Source of the DNA: Paraburkholderia sp. SG-MS1
Lineage (GTDB): Bacteria; Pseudomonadota; Gammaproteobacteria; Burkholderiales; Burkholderiaceae
NCBI RefSeq assembly: GCF_012275575.1
Contig: NZ_NPIH01000274.1
Span: 146,564-210,563 of the forward strand
Length of the DNA stretch: 64,000 nt
Direction of reading: 5' to 3'
Positions 25,621 to 34,307 of the stretch are shown here, one piece after another; positions within the stretch are counted from its first letter, which is position 1; the number at the start of each line of letters is the position of its first letter. The notes beneath the pieces were generated by a model, which made no database searches, had not been told where the DNA came from, and worked only from the letters and a program-made list of their open reading frames with translations. A program made the position numbers and the translations under genes.

Positions 25621-26910
25621 ATGACCGTGAAGAATGCCGAACTGAAGAGCCGAAAGGATGCCGCCACGCCGCGCGGTGTCGGCGTGATGTGCGATTTCTA
25701 CGCCGAGCGCGCCGAGAACGCCGAACTGTGGGACATCGAGGGCCGCCGCTTCATCGACTTCGCCGCAGGCATCGCGGTGTGCAACACCGGCCATCGTCAT
25801 CCGAAGATCGTCGCCGCGATTCGCGACCAGCTCGATCATTTCACGCACACCGCGTATCAGATCGTGCCGTACGCGTCGTATGTCGAGCTGGCCGAGAAAA
25901 TCAATCAGCGCGCGCCGGGCGACTATCCGAAGAAAACCGCCTTCTTCACGACCGGCGCCGAAGCCGTCGAAAACGCGATCAAGATCGCCCGCGCCGCCAC
26001 CGGACGTCCGGGTGTGATCGCCTTCACCGGCGCGTTCCATGGTCGCACGCTAATGGGCATGGCCTTGACCGGCAAGGTCGCGCCGTACAAGAGCGGCTTC
26101 GGGCCGTTCCCATCGGACGTGTATCACGCGCCGTTCCCGAATCCGCTGCACGGTGTGAGCACCGCCGACTCGCTGAAGGCCATCGAATTCCTGTTCAAGG
26201 CCGACATCGATCCGAAGCGCGTGGCCGCGATCATCTTCGAACCGGTGCAAGGCGAAGGCGGTTTCTATCCCGCGCCGGTCGAGTTCGTGCGCGCGTTGCG
26301 CAAGCTGTGCAACGAGCACGGCATCCTGCTGATCGCCGATGAAGTGCAGACCGGTTTCGCCCGCACCGGCAAGCTGTTCGCCATGCATCACTACGACGTG
26401 GTGCCCGACCTGATGACGATGGCCAAGAGCCTCGCGGGCGGCATGCCGCTGTCGGGCGTGGTCGGCCGCGCCGACGTGATGGACGCGGCCGCGCCGGGCG
26501 GCCTCGGCGGCACCTACGCGGGCAATCCGCTCGCGCTGGCGGCGGCGCACGCGGTGCTCGACATCATCGACGAAGAGCGGCTGTGCGAGCGCGCCACGGT
26601 GCTCGGCGAACGCGTCAAGGCCAAGCTGAACGCGCTGCAACGCGACGTGCCGCAGATCGCCGACGTGCGCGGGCCGGGCGCGATGGTGGCGGTCGAGTTC
26701 TGCAAGCCGGGCGGCGCCGAGCCGGACGCGGACTTCACGAAGCGCGTGCAGGCGCGCGCGCTCGAACGCGGGTTGCTGCTGCTGGTGTGCGGCGTCTACT
26801 CGAACGTGGTGCGCTTCCTGTTCCCGCTGACGATTCAGGACACCGTGTTCGACGAAGCCATGGCGATTCTCGAAGACGTGTTGAAGGAAAGCGTGGCGGT
26901 GGCGGTTTAA
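25621..26910 (+). CDS. gabT: 4-aminobutyrate aminotransferase
   Basis: A 429-residue class III aminotransferase that converts GABA and 2-oxoglutarate to succinate semialdehyde and glutamate. The PLP Lys269 is in MTMAKSLAGGMPLSG; other motifs are FFTTGAEAVENAIKIARAAT, GAFHGRTLMGMALTGK and FEPVQGEGGFYPAP. Start: ATG at 25621 has GGGAG eight nt upstream; a GTG at 25627 has a better-placed AAGGAG (spacing 6) and matches the usual GabT N-terminus, so two residues may be excess. It is followed by gabD after 102 bp. Confidence 0.95.
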   Translation: MTVKNAELKSRKDAATPRGVGVMCDFYAERAENAELWDIEGRRFIDFAAGIAVCNTGHRHPKIVAAIRDQLDHFTHTAYQIVPYASYVELAEKINQRAPGDYPKKTAFFTTGAEAVENAIKIARAATGRPGVIAFTGAFHGRTLMGMALTGKVAPYKSGFGPFPSDVYHAPFPNPLHGVSTADSLKAIEFLFKADIDPKRVAAIIFEPVQGEGGFYPAPVEFVRALRKLCNEHGILLIADEVQTGFARTGKLFAMHHYDVVPDLMTMAKSLAGGMPLSGVVGRADVMDAAAPGGLGGTYAGNPLALAAAHAVLDIIDEERLCERATVLGERVKAKLNALQRDVPQIADVRGPGAMVAVEFCKPGGAEPDADFTKRVQARALERGLLLLVCGVYSNVVRFLFPLTIQDTVFDEAMAILEDVLKESVAVAV

Positions 26911-26920
26911 CGGCGACCTT

Positions 26921-26952
26921 AAGGCCTGTTTTAGGCCTGTTTTCAAGGCCTT
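26921..26952 (+). repeat. gabT-gabD intergenic repeats and hairpin
   Basis: Two tandem copies of AGGCCTGTTTT (26922-26932 and 26933-26943) are followed by CAAGGCCTT. AAGGCCT can pair with AGGCCTT, followed by TCTTTC. It may partly terminate transcription after gabT or stabilise the upstream mRNA. Confidence 0.4.
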
Positions 26953-27012
26953 CTTTCCCGCCCGGCACATGACAGCCTGACTCGACGTCCTCACAGCGAA
27001 AGCAAACGACAG

Positions 27013-28473
27013 ATGAGCACACTGCCCCTGAAAGACCCGACCCTTCTGCAAACGCGCGCCTACATCGCGGGCGAATGGCAAGGCGCCGACAACGGCGCGA
27101 CGTTCGACGTCGACAACCCCGCAACGGGCGAAACAATCGCGAAGGTGCCGCAGATGAGCACGGCGGAAACCCGCCGCGCGATTGACGCCGCCAATGCCGC
27201 GTGGCCCGCGTGGCGCGCCCTCACCGCCAAACAACGCGCGGCGATCCTGCGCAAATGGCACGACCTGATGCTGGAGAACGCCGACGATCTCGCGCTGATC
27301 CTGACCACTGAGCAAGGCAAACCGCTCGCCGAAGCCAAGGGCGAAATCCAGTACGCCGCGTCGTTTCTCGAATGGTTCGCGGAAGAAGGCAAGCGTGTGA
27401 ACGGCGACACCATTCCCACGCCAGCGAGCGACAAACGCATCGTGGTGACGAAGGAACCGGTCGGCGTCTGCGCGGCGATCACGCCATGGAACTTCCCCGC
27501 TGCGATGATCACCCGCAAGGTCGGACCGGCATTGGCGGCAGGCTGTCCGATCATCGTCAAACCGGCCGAGGCGACGCCGCTCTCCGCGCTCGCGCTCGCC
27601 GTGCTGGCCGGGCGCGCGGGCGTGCCGCGCGGCGTGTTCAACGTCGTGACCGGCGAGCCGAAAGCGATCGGCGCCGAACTGACCGGCAACCCGGTCGTGC
27701 GCAAACTGTCGTTCACCGGCTCGACGCCGGTCGGCCGTCTGCTGATGGCGCAGTGCGCGCCGACGGTCAAGAAGGTCTCGCTCGAACTGGGCGGCAACGC
27801 GCCGTTCATCGTGTTCGACGACGCCGATCTGGACGCCGCGGTAGCCGGCGCGATCGCGTCGAAGTATCGCAACAGCGGCCAGACCTGCGTCTGCACCAAC
27901 CGCTTCTATGTGCACGACAAGGTCTACGACGCGTTCGCCGAAAAACTGCGCGTCGCCGTCGAACACTTGAAGGTCGGCCGTGGCACCGAAGACGGCGTCA
28001 CGCAAGGTCCGCTGATCAACGAAGCGGCTGTGCGCAAGGTCGAATCGCATATCGAAGACGCGCTCGCGCAAGGCGCGCGCGTCATCACTGGCGGCCGGCG
28101 TCATGCGCTCGGTCACGGCTTCTTCGAGCCGACCGTGCTCGCCGATGTCACACCGGCCATGAAGGTGGCGCGCGACGAAACCTTCGGGCCGCTCGCGCCG
28201 CTGTTCCGCTTTTCATCGGACGACGAAGTAATTCGCCTCGCAAACGACACCGAGTTCGGCCTCGCGTCGTATTTCTACAGCCGCGACATCGGCCGCGTGT
28301 GGCGCGTCGCCGAAGCGCTCGAATACGGCATGGTGGGCATCAACACCGGCCTCATCTCGAACGAAGTCGCGCCGTTCGGCGGCGTCAAGCAATCGGGTCT
28401 CGGCCGCGAGGGCTCGCACTACGGTATCGACGACTACGTGGTCATCAAGTACCTGTGCGTGGGCGGCATCTGA
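27013..28473 (+). CDS. gabD: Succinate-semialdehyde dehydrogenase (NADP+)
   Basis: A 486-residue aldehyde dehydrogenase, full length for GabD. It oxidises succinate semialdehyde from GabT to succinate. Catalytic Cys lies in NSGQTCVCTNRFY, the general base Glu in SLELGGNAPF, and the cofactor loop in FTGSTPVGRLLM; TPWNFPAAMITRKVGPALAA is the conserved N-terminal segment. AGVCTNR-type second Cys next to the nucleophile is common to GabD. It completes the GABA shunt with gabT. The gene ends 7 bp from the convergent histidine kinase gene. Confidence 0.95.
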   Translation: MSTLPLKDPTLLQTRAYIAGEWQGADNGATFDVDNPATGETIAKVPQMSTAETRRAIDAANAAWPAWRALTAKQRAAILRKWHDLMLENADDLALILTTEQGKPLAEAKGEIQYAASFLEWFAEEGKRVNGDTIPTPASDKRIVVTKEPVGVCAAITPWNFPAAMITRKVGPALAAGCPIIVKPAEATPLSALALAVLAGRAGVPRGVFNVVTGEPKAIGAELTGNPVVRKLSFTGSTPVGRLLMAQCAPTVKKVSLELGGNAPFIVFDDADLDAAVAGAIASKYRNSGQTCVCTNRFYVHDKVYDAFAEKLRVAVEHLKVGRGTEDGVTQGPLINEAAVRKVESHIEDALAQGARVITGGRRHALGHGFFEPTVLADVTPAMKVARDETFGPLAPLFRFSSDDEVIRLANDTEFGLASYFYSRDIGRVWRVAEALEYGMVGINTGLISNEVAPFGGVKQSGLGREGSHYGIDDYVVIKYLCVGGI

Positions 28474-28480
28474 ACGCGGG

Positions 28481-29974
28481 TTAGAGCCGGGCCCCGGCGG
28501 CGCTCGCTTGATCCGCCGTCGGCAGCTCGAAGCGGAACGTCGTGCCCGGTCCATCCCGATCGAGCAACCGTATCTGACTGTGATGCAATTGCAGCATGCG
28601 CTGCACGATCAGCAAGCCGAGCCCGCCGCCACGATGCGCGCCGCTCGCACCGAACGGACGCTCGAACAGACCCTCGCGCTGCGCCGCCGGAATGCCCGGT
28701 CCGGTATCGCTGACGCTCACCTCCACCTTGCCGTCCTTATAAGCCAGATCGACGTCGATCGCGCCTTCGGCGGGGGTGTGGCGAATCGCGTTGTCGAGCA
28801 GGTTCGTCAACACGCGCTCGATCATCCCCAGATCGGCGCATACGTTCGGCAGGCGCGGCGCAATGCCGGCCCGCAACCGGATATGCCGCGCCTCGGCGGG
28901 CAACTCGAATTTCTGGAACACGTCCTGCACCAGATCGACCAGCGAAAACGGTTCGAGCGCCAGCTGCACGTTGCCGTGTTCGAGCCGCGCCAGTTCGAAT
29001 AGCGTTTGCGCGAGCCGCCCCACCTTGACGCTCTGCGCGAGCGCGATCGCCAGATAGCGGGAGCGCTCTGGTTCGCCGAGCGAGTCGGCCTTCAGCGACA
29101 GCGTCTCCAGATAGCCGTGCAGCGACGTCAGCGGCGTGCGCAAATCGTGCGAGATATTCGCGATCAGTTCGCGCCGCTGCTGGTCCTGCCGCGTCAGCGC
29201 ACGCCACTGGTCGCCGATGCGCCGCGCCATCTGTGCGAAGGTCGTTTCGAGCACGGCAATTTCGTCGCGCTGTCCGGCCGGCGCCGAGCGCGGCACGCTC
29301 GGCTGCACGTCCGGCGCGCCGTCCGCGTCGAAGCGGCGCATCGCATCCGTGAGACGGCGCAGCGGCCGCGTGATCAGGCCGAACGCCGTCAAACCCGCGA
29401 GCAACCCCAACGCCGCGACCAGCGCCATCGACCACAACGTGGTGCGCAACACCGAACTGGCCGCGACACGCGCGGCGAGCGCATCGTGCTCTTCACCGAG
29501 CAGGACCACGTAGATGTAGCCGGACGGCGGCTGCCCGTTCGTTTGCAGCGGCGCGGCGCTGAACACCTTCTTGCCGTCGACGCTGCGCGGGTCGTCGCCG
29601 AGGATCGGCAATGCGTCGCCCGCGATGAAGCGCCGGATCGGCGCGAGGTCCACCCGCTCGCGCTTGAGGTGCCCCGCGGGCGCGTCGTCGCCTTCGATGC
29701 GCCCCTGGTTGTCGAGCAGATAAACCTCGACGCTCGGATTGACCATCATCAACTGGCCGAACAACTGGCGCACCGCGTCGGGTCGCAGGCCGCTCGCGTC
29801 CATCAGCGTGGTGCGGTGCGCGATATGGTCGGCGAGGTTCTTCGACAGGCTCTGCACCACCTCCTTTTCGTGCAGATCGCTCGAACGGATCTGCAGCCAC
29901 GCCGACGCGCCGCAACACGCGAGCAACAGCACGGAGAAAACGAGCGAGAGCCGCTGGGTCAGCGTCAGATTCAC
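28481..29974 (-). CDS. Sensor histidine kinase of the Msr-adjacent two-component system
   Basis: A 497-residue membrane kinase. TM1 is about residues 9-27, a ~145-residue periplasmic sensor domain follows, TM2 is about 177-201, then HAMP, HisKA with His276 (IANISHDLRTPLTSLHGYLE) and HATPase (NLLDNAIRHTPAEG, DTGPGIP, GGGLGLLIVQRM). The start is a GTG at 29974 that overlaps the regulator stop as GTGA, so the two are translationally coupled; frames open further upstream lie inside the regulator gene. Divergent genes encode exported methionine sulfoxide reductases, so the periplasmic domain may sense oxidative damage. That link is inference. Confidence 0.9.
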   Translation of the reverse strand: MNLTLTQRLSLVFSVLLLACCGASAWLQIRSSDLHEKEVVQSLSKNLADHIAHRTTLMDASGLRPDAVRQLFGQLMMVNPSVEVYLLDNQGRIEGDDAPAGHLKRERVDLAPIRRFIAGDALPILGDDPRSVDGKKVFSAAPLQTNGQPPSGYIYVVLLGEEHDALAARVAASSVLRTTLWSMALVAALGLLAGLTAFGLITRPLRRLTDAMRRFDADGAPDVQPSVPRSAPAGQRDEIAVLETTFAQMARRIGDQWRALTRQDQQRRELIANISHDLRTPLTSLHGYLETLSLKADSLGEPERSRYLAIALAQSVKVGRLAQTLFELARLEHGNVQLALEPFSLVDLVQDVFQKFELPAEARHIRLRAGIAPRLPNVCADLGMIERVLTNLLDNAIRHTPAEGAIDVDLAYKDGKVEVSVSDTGPGIPAAQREGLFERPFGASGAHRGGGLGLLIVQRMLQLHHSQIRLLDRDGPGTTFRFELPTADQASAAGARL

Positions 29975-30720
29975 GGCGCGTCCTTGTGCGTGGCGGCCTG
30001 CGCCGGCGCATCGCCGCCCGCCGCGCTCAGCTTGTAGCCGCGTCCCCAGACGGTGAGGATGCGCTCGGGCTGCGCCGGATCGGTCTCGATCTTCGCGCGC
30101 AACCGGTTGATATGGGTGTTCACCGTGTGCTCGTAACCCTCGTGCTGATAGCCCCACACGGCGTTGAGCAGATCCATCCGCGAGAACACCTTGCCGGGAT
30201 GCTGCGCGAAGAAATACAGCAGGTCGAATTCACGCGGCGTCAGTTCGATCGGCTTGCCGTCGACGGCAGCATCGCGCGTCAGCGGATCGATCCTCAGGCC
30301 GGCGATCTGCAGGCTGCCCGCGTCGATGCGCGAATCCTTCGCGAGCGCTTCGACGCGCCGCAGCAGCGCCTTCACGCGCGCCACCAGTTCGAGCACGGAG
30401 AACGGCTTGGCGAGGTAGTCGTCGGCGCCGAGTTCGAGGCCGAGAATGCGGTGCACTTCGCTCGAACGCGCGCTGGTGATGATGATCGGCGTGTAACGCG
30501 TCATCGCCCGCGCGCGCCGGCAGATTTCCAGACCGTCGACGCCGGGCAGCATCAGATCGAGAATCAGCGCGTCCCAGCCGCCTTGCTCCAGCAGGCGCAG
30601 CCCTTCGTTGCCGTCGGCGCTGTGCACCACTTCATAACGTTCATCGCGCAGATGAAGGCTCAGTACGTTGGCGATGTCGACGTCGTCTTCGACGATCAGG
30701 ATGCGCTTCGGTTGGTCCAT
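29971..30720 (-). CDS. OmpR-family response regulator
   Basis: A 249-residue response regulator. The receiver domain has the acidic pair at residues 11-12 (VEDDVD), phospho-acceptor Asp55 (LILDLMLPGVDGLE), Thr/Ser switch (IIITSARS) and Lys in YLAKPFSVLEL. The C-terminal winged helix (ELTPREFDLLYFFAQHPGKV, then VNTHINRLRAKIE) binds DNA. It precedes its kinase with a 4-bp overlap. The 240-bp gap to msrB is the natural target for it. The last 20 residues are Ala-rich. Confidence 0.93.
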   Translation of the reverse strand: MDQPKRILIVEDDVDIANVLSLHLRDERYEVVHSADGNEGLRLLEQGGWDALILDLMLPGVDGLEICRRARAMTRYTPIIITSARSSEVHRILGLELGADDYLAKPFSVLELVARVKALLRRVEALAKDSRIDAGSLQIAGLRIDPLTRDAAVDGKPIELTPREFDLLYFFAQHPGKVFSRMDLLNAVWGYQHEGYEHTVNTHINRLRAKIETDPAQPERILTVWGRGYKLSAAGGDAPAQAATHKDAP

Positions 30721-30960
30721 GGACGGCTTCGGGTGCTTGCAGGAACATGAAGGAACGCGCCGTAGCAGGATTCGGCGCGTGCGCGGAAAACCGCTTCAGC
30801 CGGCGCGGGCCGTGCCGTCATTGTGCAAAATTTTCGGGCGGCAAGTTATCACATTTAATTTAACTTTTCGTGAGGACTTCGACATCGGCGCCGCCCTACG
30901 ATGAGGCCACTTTCAGGAAACGCGCGCAACCTCGCGCGACCACCCACCGAGGGGCTCATC
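30721..30960. promoter_or_regulatory. Divergent region between response regulator and msrB
   Basis: A 240-bp gap containing an AT-rich stretch around 30840-30875 (TTATCACATTTAATTTAAC), the most AT-rich run in the neighbourhood and the likely promoter/operator zone. No exact direct repeat of OmpR type could be defined by eye. Confidence 0.4.
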
Positions 30961-31473
30961 ATGCAAAGCAGAAGGCGCTTCTTCTTTTCAGGCGCGGCGG
31001 CGCTCGCCGCGCTGGCCGCCGCGAGCCGCTGGCGGCCGCTCGCCGCCGCGCCGGCGGAAAACGCCGCGCCGGGTGAAAGCTTCGACATTACCCGCACGGA
31101 CGCGCAATGGCGCGAATCGCTGACGCCGGCCCAGTATGCCGTACTCCGCCACGAAGGCACCGAGCGGCCGTATAGCAGCCCGCTGAACGACGAACATCGC
31201 GCGGGCGTGTTCGCTTGCGCGGGTTGCCGGCTCGACCTGTTCGCGTCGCGCACGAAGTTCGACAGCCATACCGGCTGGCCGAGTTTCTGGGCGCCGCTCG
31301 ATCACGCGGTGGCGACCCGCGAGGACCGCTCGTTCGGCGTGTCGCGCACGGAGGTGCATTGCCGGCGCTGCGGCGGCCATCTCGGCCACGTGTTCGACGA
31401 CGGCCCGCGCCCGACCGGCCTGCGCTACTGCATGAACGGCGTCGCCATGACCTTTACGCCGGCTGCCACCTGA
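30961..31473 (+). CDS. msrB: Tat-exported methionine-R-sulfoxide reductase MsrB
   Basis: A 170-residue MsrB that reduces methionine-R-sulfoxide in proteins. It starts with a twin-arginine signal (MQSRRRFFFSGAAALAALAA), so it is exported folded to the periplasm. The zinc Cys pairs are Cys86/Cys89 (ACAGC) and Cys134/Cys137 (HCRRCGGHLGH); the catalytic Cys157 is in LRYCMNGVAMTF. There is no resolving Cys equivalent near residue 100 (TKFDSH). GAGGGG six nt upstream sets the start. Electrons probably come from the CcdA-thioredoxin protein encoded next. Confidence 0.93.
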   Translation: MQSRRRFFFSGAAALAALAAASRWRPLAAAPAENAAPGESFDITRTDAQWRESLTPAQYAVLRHEGTERPYSSPLNDEHRAGVFACAGCRLDLFASRTKFDSHTGWPSFWAPLDHAVATREDRSFGVSRTEVHCRRCGGHLGHVFDDGPRPTGLRYCMNGVAMTFTPAAT

Positions 31474-31517
31474 GCCGGCACGCCTGCTGAACGACCACTT
31501 TCAAGTCCGGAATCGCC

Positions 31518-33407
31518 ATGCTACTCATCGTTCTCGCCTACCTCGGCGGCGCTCTCACGATCCTCAGTCCGTGCATCCTGCCGGTGCTGCCGTTCGTTTT
31601 CGCGCGCGCCGATCAGCCCTTCGTGCGCAGCGGCCTGCCCTTGCTAGCCGGCATGGCGCTCACCTTCGCGCTCGTCGCGACGCTCGCCGCGGTCGGCGGC
31701 GGCTGGGTCACGCAAGCCAACCAGTATGGCCGCTGGCTCGCCATCGCGTTGCTCGCCGTGTTCGGCCTGACGTTGCTGCTGCCGCGTTTCGCCGATCATC
31801 TGATGCGCCCGTTCGTGAGCGCGGGCAACCGTCTGTCGACTTTCGCACAGGCCGACGGCCAGCAGGTTCGCGCGGGTTCGTCGTTTCTGCTCGGCATCGC
31901 GACGGGCTTGCTGTGGGCACCGTGCGCCGGGCCAATCCTCGGATTGGTGCTGACCGGCGCGGCGCTGCGTGGCGCAAGCGTCGGCACGACGTTGTTGCTC
32001 GCGGCCTATGCGGCGGGGGCCGCGACTTCGCTCGCGGTGGCGCTGCTGATCGGCGGCCGGGTGTTCACGGCGATGAAGCGTTCGCTGGGCGCGGGCGAAT
32101 GGATTCGCCGTGGGATCGGTGCGGCGATGCTGCTGGGCGTCGTGGCAATCTCGCTCGGCCTCGACACCGGCGTGCTGGCGCGGGTGTCGACGCTCGCCAC
32201 CGGCGGTCTCGAGCAAAAACTCGTGGACCGGCTCTCGCCCGGCGCGATGCGGGCAAAGCCGGTCGTCGTGGACGCTGGCCCCGGCACCCACGCTGACGGT
32301 GACGCTGGCGGCGCGATGATGCGCAGCGCCATTCCGACTGCCGCCGACGCCAACCCGAGCGCCACCACCGTGGACGCCTCCGCTTCGATGATACGCACGA
32401 CGCATGCCGCGTCGGGCGACGCGGCGCCGTTGCCCGTCGAAGGCGCGCTGCCGCCGCTGGACGGCGCGGTTCAGTGGCTGAACTCGCCGCCGCTCACCAC
32501 CCAGGCCCTGCGCGGCAAGGTCGTGCTGGTCGATTTCTGGACTTACTCGTGCATCAACTGCCTGCGTTCGCTGCCGTACGTCAAAGCGTGGGCGCAGAAG
32601 TACAAGGATCAGGGGCTCGTCGTCATCGGCGTGCATGCGCCGGAGTTCGCCTTCGAACGCAACATCGACAATGTGAAGAAGGCCACGCACGAACTCGGCG
32701 TGGACTACGCTGTAGCCATCGACAACAATTACGCGATCTGGCGCGCGTTCAACAACCAGTACTGGCCGGCGCACTATTTCGTCGATGCGCAAGGGCAGAT
32801 CCGCTACCACCATTTCGGCGAAGGCGACTACGCGGAGTCGGAAAAGGTGATCCAGCAACTGCTCGCCGAAGCGGGGCATGCGAATGCGGAGAAGGTCGCG
32901 CTCGGCATCGCGGGCACGAGCGCACAAGGCGTGCAGGCAGCGGCGGATAACGCCGATCTGCAGTCGCCGGAAACGTACATCGGCTATCAGCGCGGGGAGA
33001 ACTTCGCGTCGCCCGGCGGCGCGGCGCAGGACAAGGTGCGCACGTACACGGCGCCTTCGCAGCCCGCCGTCAACGAATGGGGACTGGCCGGCGCATGGAA
33101 GGTCGGCGCCGAGCAGGCGGATCTCGCGGCGGCCCACGGGCGCATCGTCTACCGCTTTCATGCGCGCGACCTGCATCTGGTGCTCGGCCCTGGCACGGAC
33201 GGCAAGCCGGTGCGCTTTCGCGTGAGCGTCGATGGCGCGGCCCCCGGTGCGGCCCATGGCGCCGACAGCGCCGCCGACGGCAGCGGCACGGTCACCGCAC
33301 AACGCCTTTACCAGCTCGTGCGCCAGCCGGGCGATGTCGCGGACCGCACGTTCTCGATCGAGTTTCTCGATCCCGGCGTGCAGGCATACGCATTCACGTT
33401 CGGCTGA
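31518..33407 (+). CDS. CcdA-thioredoxin fusion protein (DipZ-like)
   Basis: A 629-residue protein that moves electrons across the inner membrane. The N-terminal CcdA/DsbD-like domain has about six helices with the redox Cys pair Cys19 (LSPCILPVLPF) and Cys136 (LWAPCAGPILG). A ~90-residue low-complexity linker follows. A TlpA-like thioredoxin domain has the active site C345-I-N-C348 (WTYSCINCLRSLPY). The C-terminal ~150 residues form a beta-rich domain (WGLAGAWKVGAEQADL) typical of DipZ proteins. Gene order msrB-dipZ-msrA, with 44-bp and 56-bp gaps, indicates that it feeds reductant to the two Msr enzymes, as the thioredoxin part of Neisseria PilB does. Confidence 0.9.
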   Translation: MLLIVLAYLGGALTILSPCILPVLPFVFARADQPFVRSGLPLLAGMALTFALVATLAAVGGGWVTQANQYGRWLAIALLAVFGLTLLLPRFADHLMRPFVSAGNRLSTFAQADGQQVRAGSSFLLGIATGLLWAPCAGPILGLVLTGAALRGASVGTTLLLAAYAAGAATSLAVALLIGGRVFTAMKRSLGAGEWIRRGIGAAMLLGVVAISLGLDTGVLARVSTLATGGLEQKLVDRLSPGAMRAKPVVVDAGPGTHADGDAGGAMMRSAIPTAADANPSATTVDASASMIRTTHAASGDAAPLPVEGALPPLDGAVQWLNSPPLTTQALRGKVVLVDFWTYSCINCLRSLPYVKAWAQKYKDQGLVVIGVHAPEFAFERNIDNVKKATHELGVDYAVAIDNNYAIWRAFNNQYWPAHYFVDAQGQIRYHHFGEGDYAESEKVIQQLLAEAGHANAEKVALGIAGTSAQGVQAAADNADLQSPETYIGYQRGENFASPGGAAQDKVRTYTAPSQPAVNEWGLAGAWKVGAEQADLAAAHGRIVYRFHARDLHLVLGPGTDGKPVRFRVSVDGAAPGAAHGADSAADGSGTVTAQRLYQLVRQPGDVADRTFSIEFLDPGVQAYAFTFG

Positions 33408-33463
33408 TCCGGGCCGCGCGTCATCAATCAACGACCATCCATGACTCTCGAGGAACCGGCATC

Positions 33464-34204
33464 ATGAACACGACATCTGCCATCAAGGCTTCGTTGCACA
33501 AACGCTCGACCTTCGCCCGGGTCGCGGGTTGCGTCGCGATTGCGGCGAGTGTGCTGGCCGCGCAGCGCATCGCCCACTCCGCCGAAGCGGCGACGAAGAT
33601 TCCCCCGCCCGTGCGGGACGAACAGGCCGGCGCCACGCATAGCGAAACCGCGGTGTTCGCGGGCGGCTGCTTCTGGGGCGTGCAAGGCGTATTCGAGCAC
33701 GTGCGGGGCGTAAAGCAGGTCGCAGCCGGCTATGCGGGCGGCGCGGCCGGCACCGCGCACTATGAAACCGTCAGCGACGGCGACACCGGACACGCGGAGT
33801 CGGTACAGATCACGTATGACCCGGCACAAATCACCTATGGACGCCTGCTGCAGATTTTCTTCTCGGTCGCGCACGATCCCACCGAGCTGAACTACCAGGG
33901 CCCCGATCACGGCACGCAATATCGTTCGGCGATTTTTCCCGCCAATGCGCACCAGCGCAGCGTCGCGACCTCATATATCGCGCAGCTCGACAAGGCGCAT
34001 GTGTTTTCCGGGCCGATCGTCACGCGGGTCGAGGACTACAAGGGCTTTTATCCGGCGGAGAACTATCACCAGAATTTCCTCGCGCTGCATCCCGACTACC
34101 CGTATATCGCCATCAACGATCTGCCGAAGGTGAGCGGATTGAAGCGGATGTTTCCGGAGTTGTATCGCAACGACCCGGTGCTGCTGAAAACCAGCGGGCT
34201 GTAG
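33464..34204 (+). CDS. msrA: Exported methionine-S-sulfoxide reductase MsrA
   Basis: A 246-residue MsrA with an N-terminal hydrophobic signal or anchor (residues ~18-42). The catalytic Cys69 is in FAGGCFWGVQGVFE; GYAGGAAGTAHYETVSDGDT, DHGTQYRSAIF and AENYHQNFL are conserved substrate-pocket segments. No C-terminal resolving Cys is present after residue 69, so an external thioredoxin is needed, consistent with the DipZ-like neighbour. GAGGAA ten nt before ATG is the likely SD. It is the last gene of the set. Confidence 0.93.
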   Translation: MNTTSAIKASLHKRSTFARVAGCVAIAASVLAAQRIAHSAEAATKIPPPVRDEQAGATHSETAVFAGGCFWGVQGVFEHVRGVKQVAAGYAGGAAGTAHYETVSDGDTGHAESVQITYDPAQITYGRLLQIFFSVAHDPTELNYQGPDHGTQYRSAIFPANAHQRSVATSYIAQLDKAHVFSGPIVTRVEDYKGFYPAENYHQNFLALHPDYPYIAINDLPKVSGLKRMFPELYRNDPVLLKTSGL

Positions 34205-34220
34205 ACAATATCCGGCGAGA

Positions 34221-34287
34221 ATCGCTGGAGCATTGCGGCCACTCTACTGCCCGGTATTGCCCGGTAGTGTCCGTATGCTCCAGCGAT
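34221..34287. terminator. Bidirectional hairpin between msrA and porin
   Basis: ATCGCTGGAGCAT (34221-34233) pairs perfectly with ATGCTCCAGCGAT (34275-34287), 13 bp. The loop has further pairing (CTACTGCCCGG with CCGGTAG). It lies between convergent genes and can serve both. Confidence 0.65.
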
Positions 34288-34307
34288 CAAGGAGTCACGC
34301 TCCGTGC

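Noticed and set aside
26050..28116. A 688-codon minus-strand frame across gabT and gabD
   Set aside because: Antisense to two clear genes; no family likeness.
28481..30157. Histidine kinase frame extended into the regulator gene
   Set aside because: The added residues overlap the regulator in another frame; the GTGA-coupled start at 29974 gives a proper membrane helix.
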